Origin: Cydia pomonella
Lineage: Eukaryota > Arthropoda > Insecta > Lepidoptera > Tortricidae
Assembly: GCF_033807575.1 (NCBI RefSeq)
Contig: NC_084717.1
Coordinates: 5,581,692-5,645,691 of the forward strand
Length of the DNA: 64,000 nucleotides
Direction of reading: 5' to 3'
The notes under the pieces are model-generated. The model was not told where the DNA came from. It saw only the letters and a list, made by a program, of their open reading frames with translations, and made no database searches. Made by a program: the position numbers and the translations under genes. The number at the start of each line of letters is the position of its first letter. Within the stretch, counting starts at the first letter, position 1. Shown piece after piece: positions 13,101 through 25,100 of this stretch.

Positions 13101-16100
13101 AGTAGAGTATTACAGTAACTGTACAAATATTTATATATTAATTTTTGAATGGAGAGTGCATATTTTTGCTCTCTGTATATGTCGGTAAAGATAGCGGAAA
13201 AGAGAATTGATTTTAATAGAGAAATTCGCAACTTCGCGACCATCGGGGCGATTCCGAACTTGGCTCGTGCATACGTGTCCAGTTTACACTACCTTGCGAT
13301 GTCCTCGACCTTCGTAAGGTAGTGTAAACTGGACACATACAGCAGCGTCTACGGTGTTGCAGGGCGCTGCAAATGGTTGGGTCCAGTCGGTGCGGCACCG
13401 CACTGATTCTGGCGAGCTATAGTTTGACATCCAAAACAGATGGCGCTGCATTGCGCCATATATTTTGTGGTCATTGAATTGTCAAACGTCAACTTTTGGC
13501 AATCAGAGTTACCGCAAAATGTATGGAGACGTACAGCGTCATCTCTTGTCGAACGACGAACACGAAATTGTATTAGTTTTTACACAACTTAATCAATCTA
13601 TCTTTGATAGCGGTATTTAGAAGTAATAAAGTCAGACCAAGCTAAGTTGGCAACGATTTTGATAGCCCAGCCTGTGCAAGTGTTAAGTGGTCTGACTCTA
13701 CAATATAATATGTGTTTTTGAGGACAAAAAATAACAAAGTAGTTTTATACTTATAAACGAATTAAACGTCAAAATGGCGGTAATGCAAACTTTTAATATT
13801 GAATAGATCAAAGGCCAAAGGCATAGCTATGGAAGGTAGAGGCAAGGAACAGAAACTCCTTAGGCAGAATTGTTGTAAAAGTGTCCAGCTGTCAGCTATA
13901 AATAATAGTTCCAAATCTCTCCGGAGTAGCGCTGGAGTAGCTAAGAACCTAGGCGTTATTGACGGAGTGAAGTGCGCTGTCTATGATTAGATTTTTTCTC
14001 AAGTATTCTAGGTATTGTAGCGCCACCTATTTATGGTTTTTTGTCGGACACTTTGGTATATGGAGATTTTGTTCCTTGCCTCTACCTTCCATAGGCACAG
14101 CAGCACCGTTTCGAGCGATAGCGCCATAACCTTTAGGTAGTGCCCGGCAAGATGACGCCACTTTTTTATATTTAACAAATTGAACACAAAATATCAGTGA
14201 AAAAATAAGGTTCAAAGTCAAATGGCGTTCTAAAAGTTTTAATTGTGTGTCGAAAAATGGCAATAAATTTACGTCGTCGCTACGAAGTTTTCTTTGACAG
14301 TACACCACTATTTCAAATTCTCTTTGACAAAACCTAATGGTAGGCATTACAACAAAATTACGAAATTTCTGGATAAATAAAGTCTTAAACTGCAAATATA
14401 TGCGTACATGTACCTATTATTTATTAAATGTCCAACAAGAATTTACAATAAAACAGTTGGTTTAACTGTTGTGTAAGATTTTGTGAAAATTAACATGCGT
14501 AATTTTTTACTGGGACTAGCTTTACTTGTCATATATTTTTAATCAAATTCCAGATATTAAAACGTCTCGAAGACAGCTACAAGATGCTGAAGAGAAAACC
14601 GAAAGAACACTCAACAGAAATAGCCTACTACCTAAACTTTATATCGGAGCTCCGAGCTTTATGCTTCGCCAGTGTATCGGCAGGGGGCGCTAGCTACGGA
14701 CGCCGTTATATCGCGCTCCAGCTACTTAGCTGGCTGGGACATCTACAACTCGCAGAAGATAGGTATGTTCAGACACAGGCAGAAAAAGTACTATACTATA
14801 TTAGTCACAGAAAAACAGCAGAGTACAATTATAGTCTACTCTTTAAACTTTGTATGTGGACTACGAGACACAGACTGTAAAAGTATTCTATATTAGTCAT
14901 AGGATACCAGCAGGGTATAAATATAGTGTGAGGTGTAAGTACTACTTAAACTTTGCATGTTGCTTCTGAGCTTCAAGCTTCGTCAGTGTATCGGCAGGTG
15001 GCTCTAGTTACGGATGGCGTTGCTCCAGCTACTAAGGTGGCTGGAACGTCTGCAGCTCGTTGTCTGGGAGAGGTATCGGACTCGAGACTTCTTTCCTGTT
15101 TTATGTTTCTTTTGGTACAATAAAGTGTTTTACTACTACTACTTCATTAAAGCAAGTTGGATGATTGATTTGACCATGACCATTCATAAGTTTCAGGAGT
15201 AAGCAACAATGATCCTTCATTCATGTATTTAAAACTTATACATTAGAGGACTAGTCTCAAAAATACAAAAATAGTTGTATCTATAGATTATTACTGAATA
15301 GGTAATAGTGTAGTGTATAGAAATAGCTCAAGTCTGCTGCCACAGTTGTTTCATCCAGTTTTATTACACAATAAACAGAGAGAATTAAGTATAAGAAATT
15401 ACGATAGAAAAAAAAATATGAAAAAATCAGGCTTCAATAATAGTAAATAGTACCTATGTATGAATTTATTTCTTTGGTAATTTTGTACTGTGTAGCTCTC
15501 TTCGTCTTTAATTTAAGAGCAGGGCTCTTGTCGGTGCAGCTTGATGAAGTTGTCTCCACCTCGATCGATCCGAAGCCAGCGTAGTGTGTAGTTATAATGG
15601 GCTACTTGACTGTTTTTTGTAAATAATGTCAAACGATCTTGATTTTACTGAAGATCAAATGTCTATATAGGACTCATGGTATTTAAGCAACACAAAGATT
15701 AGAAATGAGAGTAAAAGTCTGACGCTCGCACTCGACGATTGAAACGCCTCTAACAAAATGATGAGGTGATGTGACGTCACATCATATAAGTCTGTCCTAA
15801 ATGTATGGAAGATCAAAGAAATTGCCATTCTGACCCTGAAATATTGCGTTTATGTGTATAGTTGTCATACAATTTATTTTTAATAAAATGTAAGGAATCG
15901 AATGGTACCAATTTCTTATCTACTTCTGAAAGACAAAAAAATATATTTTTTGAGATTTTCCGAGCCTTGTATTTTTTATAACCTCAATAAAAAAAATTAA
16001 ATTCCACTTTCTTATAATGGATGGCTCATTTTCTATTCATTTAACTAAATTTTGTTATAATATTCAACATGTGTCAAGTACCCAATTATGAATAATATTA

Positions 16101-19100
16101 CCGAGATATATACCGAGATCTCGATCGGACCTTACCTCAGATGAAAGTAAGCTCTTTTCTTGAAGGTTGTATCGGTTTGAAAATACCGCACGCGACATTC
16201 ATTCCACTGTGCGAGTCAAGAAGTTTCTGGAGAAACGCACAATTGAGGACTGCCAGCCATCTAAGTTTCACAACTTATCTCATCTTCACAGATGGAAATG
16301 TCGCGCAGAGCGATGGCAGAATACTGAATGGAAACTCTAAGGTGTCGTGATACTTTTGTTTTTCTTTTAGGACATGGACGGAGGAGCAGGCTGAAATATT
16401 GTACAACCTTCTAGAAGACAGCTATGAGAACAACAAAGCGCTTGCCCTAGAAGTGCTCCAAAATTGTCCAGCGGAATTGATAAAGGTAAGGTTCTATTGA
16501 ATATTAGTACATTGTGCAATAAGGGCTATATGACCAAAACACATATAACATTAAACTTCAAAATTTTAAAACTCTCGATGAACCGATTTTGATAAAACAT
16601 GACTAAGGACCACCAATAGGAAACCTGTTTAAATTTAAGAAACCAAATCCAAACCGGTTCACACTTTTAAGAGCAACGGTGCCACAGACAGACACCTAGC
16701 GGTCAAACATATACCACCCCTTTTTTGCGTCGGGGGCTAATAATCAACGGAATCCTATTGCCCGAAGAGCAGAGACCAGTCGTTAGCAGTAGGTGTATGT
16801 TTGCTAAAGTCTTTCAGCATTGTTTAGCATATCCATTTCAATAGTTACATCTGTTTTATTTTTCATTTTGCTTTTGTATCTTAACCTTTTGAACGCCACG
16901 CCTATCGTACGCGGCGCGTAATCGTGAACCTTGTCGGTACGCATGAAGGTTGATATTGGGCTGTAGCCACGCGCGTCATATGACGTCTTTGGCGGTTTTT
17001 TTTTTGTTTTGTTTTGGCTTAGGTTAAGAATTTTAACATAAGTACAAAATGTAAGCGCGTAGTATTAGCAAGTTGTGTTTGCCTATAATTGGGTGAATAC
17101 TACGGTATGATTTTTGTGGTTATTGTTTAAGTCCAATTGTATTTGTATTACACCTGTTGGCAAACCTTAATAAATAAATAAAAAATAAATATCCAATTAA
17201 ATAATACTGACACCACTTTTAAAGTTAATAACGTTACTTTTGCATCCTATCACGAACATTATTGACCCAAAATGAGCCTTGGCCTCCCACACGAGTATAC
17301 GCCGGTGGTCTCGGTCCTGCGCAGTCTCGAGATCGCCAAGTCCGCTTCAACAGCATCGTCCGATACCACCAATGTGGTTCGATATGGGTGTCGGCCCACT
17401 GAGCGTCCCAGGTATGCCATTTAGCACCATGATTCTGAAATCGTGAAAATGATTAAAATAATTCGAATAAAAATAATAAAAGCGAACGGTCTCATAGCGA
17501 AGAGTCCCAGACCTAGACAGACTCTCGCTGGGTGGCTGGATCAAGGGTCAGATGCAGAAGGCGGTAACCTTGGACACGGCGCATATATAATAGTACGTCG
17601 GCTCCTCGCTCTGCGGCCCTGACCACCGGCAGCTTGGGCCCTGTCTCGCTATAGCGGCGAGAATAATAAATAGAGATAGAAATAAAGGAAATAATAAATG
17701 TTTTTTCATAAAATATATCTTAACAGATACTTGTTTCCAGCCAGTGCATTCTACAGGCTACGTCGCGGACGCGATAACTCAGGCTTCGTCGGTGCGGCCG
17801 ACGGACTGCGTGGCCGCCTCTTACAAACTGCTGCTACTGCTGTCTTTGCCTAAGGAGTTTCAACCATATTATAAAGAGCAGTAAGTGTTACGAAATGTTA
17901 TTTATATTCAAATATAACCTTTATTAATCAATTCCTGTTTTTAGCCTATAGCTATTACTTCGTAGGATGAAGCCACTACACCCGTCACTTTTTCCAGCCG
18001 CTTCTGTCTAAGGGCCAATTGCACTAAACTGTTATAGTAGGTACCTAATAAAAGTTATAGTACCTAATAAAAAAACCGAACAAGTGCGAGTCGGACTCGC
18101 CCACCTAGGGTTCCGTACTTTCTTGTATTTGTATTTGTATATTTTTTTGTATTTGTTATAACGGCAATAGAGATACATCATCTGTGTATATTTCAACTGC
18201 CTAACTATCACGGTTCATGAGATACAGCTAGCAAAAATTTGGGTTAGAATTTCGCGTCTTTTCCTAGTAACAAAGTTGACTTGTCATAATGTAAAGTAGA
18301 CATAATACGCGAAAATTTGCCCTTCCAGGGAATCAAACGTTGGTTTCTAAAGAGCAAAGTGTTGCCGCTATCTTCTTCCTCGCGTCGTCCCGGCATTTTG
18401 CCAAGGCTCATCGGAGCCTAGGGTCCGTTTGGCAACTAATCCCAAGAATTGGCGAGGGCACTAGTTTTTACGAAAGCGACTGCCATCTGACCTTCCAACC
18501 CAGAGAGTAAACTAGTTTAGGCCTTATTGGGATTATTCTGGTTACCTCACGATGTTATCCTTCGTGATATTTATAAAACATAAATTTCAAAAAACTCATT
18601 GGTACGAGCCGGGGTTTAACCCGCGACCTCCGGTTTGCAAGTCGCACGCCCTTACCGCTAGGCCACCAGGGCTTTTCAAGAGTTGCTGCAATAAACCTAT
18701 AAAATTGTGACATGTAGCTTGCAAAATGTGCCCCAGGCCTATCCATCAATATTCACCCACGCTTAACACCTGTATTTCAAATTTGTTTCGTATCACACTA
18801 TCTTTAACCGAACATTATTCATAATTTATAAAAGAACACTTGTTCCTAACGAACAATCCAAAAAAATATGATGGTGACGGACAGCGGAGTCTTAGTAATA
18901 GGGTCCCGTTTTACCCTTTGGATACGGAACCTTAAAAACCGTCGCTAAAATATACTGTTTGGGAAATTTCATAAATACACCGCGGAGCTAAAGAACGGAC
19001 ATAAAGTGCGTGGTGGTACCTAGTATTAAGACATGACATGTAATAGTACATTACGATACAAGTGCGAAAAATAGGAAATTCGAAACGAGTGGCGATAAAT

Positions 19101-22100
19101 TAAAACACGACCGAAGGGAGTGTTTTAAATCGACACGAGTTGCGAATTACCTATTCGCACATGTATCGTACAACGTTTTACAGTACATATGGCCCTTTAA
19201 ATGTTCGACACAGTAACATAATATGCTACTTCTCGCACTAGTGCTATAAAGTAGCCCCATATGTACTGTAAAATATATTTTATCAATAAATTATCGTATC
19301 GTATCGGTGCACTGGTTCCAGTCACGGTGCAATCTAAATGGTGCAAATTTAATCCCTACTCGTGTGTAAAACTGGACCGTGAAATTACCCTGTTATTTTT
19401 TAGTAATGTGCCCTCACCAGCATGTTTCGGCCTCCTACACAAGATTCTAAGCGAGTTGAGAGAGCAATGTACTCGCGCGCAGGACATACTGCGCGCGGCA
19501 CGAGACGCGCCCATGTATGGGCTCGTGCACTGCCTCGCGAGGCTGATAGGGGGCCTCGACGCTAGGTGAGCTATATCATTCACTTTTATTCATTTTCATC
19601 ACACTTACTCAAAAAGATCTTATTAAGAAGGTGTGCTGAAGGACAAAGCCCTATTTTGTTCCCGCGGGAGTTATGGATTGTGAAAAAAAGCTATTTTGTG
19701 ATATTTAACACATATCAGTGAAAGAATAAGGATCAAAATCAAATGGCGTTCTAAAAGTTTTAATCATGTGGCTACAAAGTTTTCTTTGGCAATCCACCTC
19801 TATTTCCAATTCTCTTTGCTAGTGGCTCAGTGAGTTGTAGACCTCGAGACCGTAACTTAAAACTGGCATGGCTTTTGACCCCCATTTTGAAAAAATTCAT
19901 AAACTAAATCGCGAAAAAAAATTAATAATCGAACTTGCTCACAAAATTTCGCGAGAATCGGTTGAAAATTGCGACCTATAGAGGAGAGCATATTGACATA
20001 CGAAAGAATAATGAATTAGAATTAGGCGTTATTTTGCGGAAATCCAGTCTAATTAAAACAAAGATATTTCTTTGCTAAAGCAAAGCAAAGTAATGTTTTT
20101 GTTTTAATACGAAAATATTTTTGTCCAAGCTGGAACTGTGACCTTCGCTGACGGCCCGGTCAACAACGTCTAAAGTCTGATATGCCATGTACTGGGATAG
20201 TGACGCTGACGAGTATTCTGACGTCATCCTCATCAATAAACCGACGGCGTTTCTAAACCGACGTCGCTCTCGTGGTCCCAGAAAAAGACTGGCTATGAAA
20301 TTTTTGATCAAAGCAATTCAATTTAAGAGTCGCACAGTACTTCATTCGTTTGTCGAATCTCTTGTGTTTTATCTAGAGTCGGACGAAGCTAACACTGCAT
20401 TGTCATGGTTAATGTCAAATGTCTATGAAAATATGTCGTTTATAATAGCACTTCCTCAGTTTATTCAAATCGGTGCAAAGCTAGCTTAAACGCATGAGAA
20501 TCTATTAATAAAGATATTTCATACATTTTTCCTAGTGCCATAGCCAACAACGACCGGTGGTCTGCCCTGGTAGCTGACATCATCGCGACGTGCGAGGTGG
20601 TCAACAGCCGCGTATCGGCCGTGGTGTCGGCCGCCAGCCCCGAGGGTCTGCTGCCTGAAGACACCAGCTCCGATAGCTTTGGGTAAAGCTTTTAAATATA
20701 ATTAAACGAGCTATTTTCCGAAATTAAACACCTGCCAATTTTAGAATATAAAAGCTCCAACAGTCAAGTCTGAGTAGGACTCGCGCTCCTAACGTTCGAC
20801 GCTATCTAACAATTTTTTTTTGTTTTTATGTCGGCTTACCCTTTTTTTTTTGCGCAGCGGCACGCGGCTGGCGGATGGACGTGCGGTGACCGCGCAAATG
20901 TTGCTACTGTGCGCCTGGCGGTCCGTCAAAGAGGTAAAACTATTTAAAAACCAGTGTGTTAGTTTATTATTTTTTATTTTATACCTATGTCAATGTGCAC
21001 GTGTGCTACTGTGTGTGTGTGTGCTGCGTTGGTAACTGGCAGGTAGTAACTGGCGAAGAACCTTACGATTTCTCTGTATTCACAGACGTCACTCCTCCTT
21101 GGCTCTATCGTGTCTCGCTTGTGTCTCGAGGGCGAAGCCCCCACGTGGACGCTGAGCGCTAAGCAAGTTGAAGATATCGGCGAACATCTGATCATGCTTC
21201 TGTCCACGGTGAAGCACCGCGGGGCTTTTGAGCAGGCTTATGTGGGCTTCACACTACTTCTGGGCAGGTTAGTGTCCCCCCGTATGAAGGGCGAAGCCCC
21301 CTCGTGGACACTGAGCGCAAAGCAAATCTTAAGACATTGGAGAACATCTCCTCATATTACTATTTGCGGTCAAGCACCGCGGTTCCTTTGAACAGGCTTA
21401 TGTCGGCTTCACGCTATTCTCGGGACAGCTTAATTTCGCCTCTGTATGGAGGGCGAAGCCCCCTGTTGAGACTCTATATATTACTCTCCTTCAAACTTCT
21501 TCTTATTCAAACGCCGCAACCCTCACCTCAAAGCTGTCAACCACATTATCAAGTATTTTTTCACCACACCAACTGTTTTTTTTTTTTATACTGCGTCGGT
21601 GGCAAACAAGCATACGGATGCCTGATGGTAAGCAGTATCCGTAGCCTATGTACGCCTGCAACTCCAGAGGAGTTACATGCGCGTTGCCGACCCTAACCCC
21701 CTCCCACCCTCGTTGAGCTCTGGCAACCTTACTCACCGGCAGGAACACAATAAACCCCTCCCTCTTGATTGTTCAAAGACGAATGAGAAAGTTGCGTTTT
21801 ATCCACATGTGGGGCAAAGTAATCAGATGCAAATTTTGAGTTGTTTCCTTATGTTAGCTAGTAGAATTGACTTTTGAATGATGATTTTGAATGATTAATA
21901 TTTTTTATTACGTTCATTTGGATTTGATTTCATTTGAATTTTTTGGTATTTCATAGTTGATAGTTTTCTCGTGTTGGTACTGTTGGTGTGGTGAAAATTT
22001 TTGTGTTTCACTCGGAGGCAAAGTTTGTTTAACCCTCGTCCATTGAAACCCTCGCAACGCTCAAGATTCCACTTCTCGAACCACTCGCTACGCTTGTGGT

Positions 22101-25100
22101 TCAATTTTGAAATCTTTCGCTTGCTCGGGTATCAATATTAGCACGAGCGGTTAAACAACAACTTTGCCCCCTTGTAAAACAAATAACTATTATTCAACGA
22201 TTTTGCTTACATGCCGCAACAGGCCGAACCACGGGTTAAAGTGCATTGCACATCCGTACAGAGTCGGAGCCGCACAGCTGTCTAACTCTGGGCACTTTTC
22301 ATTATCTATACAATTATTTCACAATCAATAACAATAACTCTTTGGACGAGATTGTTTAATAATGCTTCTGGTAAACCATATCTCCAAGTTCATATTTTTT
22401 AACAATTTTCTTAGATTATGGAAATGCAAGAGTGCCCTGCACCAGCTACCTTTGCAGTGGTTCTCATCCATAGAGCGCGGCTTCGTGATACCTGCCGACG
22501 GCTCGACTGAGTACTGCGCGACGCGGCGCGGGGCCGGTCTGCCCTTCATGATTCAGGTAACGAAGTATGATTTGTAACAGGGGAGTTTCATCTATCAAAA
22601 TTAAATCATGAGAATATGTTACTTATAAATAATAATAAAATAAATAATTACACAAATTGACTAAGTCCCACGGTAAGCTCAATAAGGTTTGTGTTGAAGG
22701 TACTTAGACAACGATATATATAATATATAAATATTTATAAATACATAGAAAACACCCATGACTCAGGAACAAATATCCATGCTCAACACACGAATAAATG
22801 CCCTTACCAGGATTTGAACCCGGGACCATCAGCTTCGTAGGCAGGGTCAATACCCACTAGGCCAAACCGGTCGTCTTTTTACCATAAGAAATGCTAACTA
22901 TTTTGTTAGAAAGTCATGAGATTTATCTGTAATTTCTAATTTAAAATCGTAATTTTATTATCTGTATGTCACGTGACCGCCGACTACCATTTGTCGTGAG
23001 TGACGTCACTATAGCAGAAACATTTGAAGTGTTAAATTTGTAATAACGGCGAAAAGTTTGCACTGCGCATTAGACGTTTATTTATGACGACACAAGAATG
23101 GCGGCTGCCTTTTTGACGCGAACACTTATCGTTTAATTTTTTTCTGAGATTCTTATTGTTTGAAAAATGATTTGGGTATTATACATTTTGCTATCCGACG
23201 AAATATTTTATACTTGCCTCGGATATAATTCTCTAGAGGTAAGGCGCAACAATAAATTGCTGACCACCGATAGTCGCATACTACGTGACGAGTCCGACTC
23301 CGGAGCTTGTGGCTCGAGTCTTACAGCTGTACGTTCCGGATCTGCCGCGAGTCAGTTGGGGACCGCGAGCGCGCCCACTGCTGGCCACTCTCACTCTGCT
23401 CAATGCGCTCTTAACATCGCCACCTGAATGCGACTTGTTTGCGTGGAGATGGGCGTCTGTGCGACGTGGAGGTCTAAACGAAAGTTCTGCGAGGATAACA
23501 GGCTGTGCAGTACAAAAGTTTGATGTCACTTACATCTTATCTTGTTCAATTTCATTTGTTTTATACAAGTATACTGTTCTTTTTGAAATGTTTAATTTCT
23601 CGGTGTATTTGCTTGTCTGTATTGGTTTTCATAAATAGATTATTTTCAGGAAATAATAAGTTGTCTATTAAAGCTATACGAACGTTTATAAATATATTTA
23701 ATAAATAGGCTATTTGATAGATTAAACATTAACGGATGTCGCAGCATTATTTTCGTTGCATTCGATCCTAACGTCAAATTAATCAATGACAATAGTCAAC
23801 AGTAATGTTTGCGGCTTGGACAAATGGTCTATTTTTATTTAATCTTTGACCTAAAATTGTGTAAAGGTACATCCAGATCTGGAAAACGCGTCTCCAGTGC
23901 GCTTGTTCGCAAAAGGCATGCATGCATGTGAGCATTAAGTAATGCGTGCATCGTATTTGCAGTGAGCGAGCGATGCGTAAACGACGCGCTAACGGCACAT
24001 TCGTGACATCTCAACGCATTCGAATACGTTCACTGCTTTTGCCCCGTATATCGGTCATGGCAAGCCTCTATAACAAGTTGTAATACGTTCACTGCTTTTG
24101 CCCCGTATATCGGTCATGGCAAGCCTCTATAACAAGCTGTAATACGTTCACTGCTTTTGCCCCGTATATCGGTCATGGCAAGCCTCTATAACAAGCTGTA
24201 ATACGTTCACTGCTTTTGCCCCGTATATAGATCATGGCAAGCCTCTATAACAAGCTGTAATACGTTCACTGCTTTTGCCCCGTATATAGATCATGGCAAG
24301 CCTCTGTAACAAGCTGTAATACGTTCACTGCTTTTGCCCCGTATATAGATCATGCCAAGCCTCTATAACAAGCTGTAATACGTTCACTGCTTTTGCCCCG
24401 TATATCGGTCATGGCAAGCCTCTATAACAAGCTGTAATACGTTCACTGCTTTTGCCCCGTATATAGATCATGGCAAGCCTCTATAACAAGCTGTAATACG
24501 TTCACTGCTTTTGCCCCGTATATAGATCATGGCAAGCCTCTATAACAAGCTGTAATACGTTCACTGCTTTTGCCCCGTATATAGATCATGGCAAGCCTCT
24601 ATAACAAGCTGTAATACGTTCACTGATTTTGCCCCGTATATCGGTCATGGCAAGCCTCTATAACAAGCTGTAATACGTTCACTGCTTTTGCCCCGTATAT
24701 AGATCATGGCAAGCCTCTGTAACAAGCTGTAATACGTTCACTGCTTTTGCCCCGTATATAGATCATGCCAAGCCTCTATAACAAGCTGTAATACGTTCAC
24801 TGCGTTTGCCCCGTATATAGATCATGGCAAGCCTCTATAACAAGCTGTAATACGTTCACTGCTTTTGCCCCGTATATAGATCATGGCAAGCCTCTATAAC
24901 AAGCTGTAATACGTTCACTGCGTTTGCCCCGTATATAGGTCGTAATTATTTCAGTAGATATAAAGCTAGTACAGAGGACATCAACACACTTCTTATTCAT
25001 TAAATAGTAGCGCGTCGATGTCTTTTGTTCTATCCTTTAGCAACACGTGATGAAAGCATTTCGTAAGAAATCATTGTAGTTAAAACGGGAGTCCATAGTG

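Noticed and set aside
18590..18678. tRNA gene on the minus strand (GGTCGCGGGTT)
   Set aside because: It is the head of a SINE that has dispersed relatives; the T loop deviates and the acceptor is unpaired.
22201..22262. Extra THADA exon after CAACAG at 22224
   Set aside because: Exons 11 and 12 join in phase without it, and the segment has no THADA-like text.
22803..22868. tRNA gene on the minus strand
   Set aside because: A and B boxes are present but stems do not pair properly and the same unit recurs with a SINE body and tail.
24023..24943. Regular direct repeats suggesting a CRISPR array
   Set aside because: Units abut with no unique spacers and the genome is eukaryotic; it is a minisatellite.
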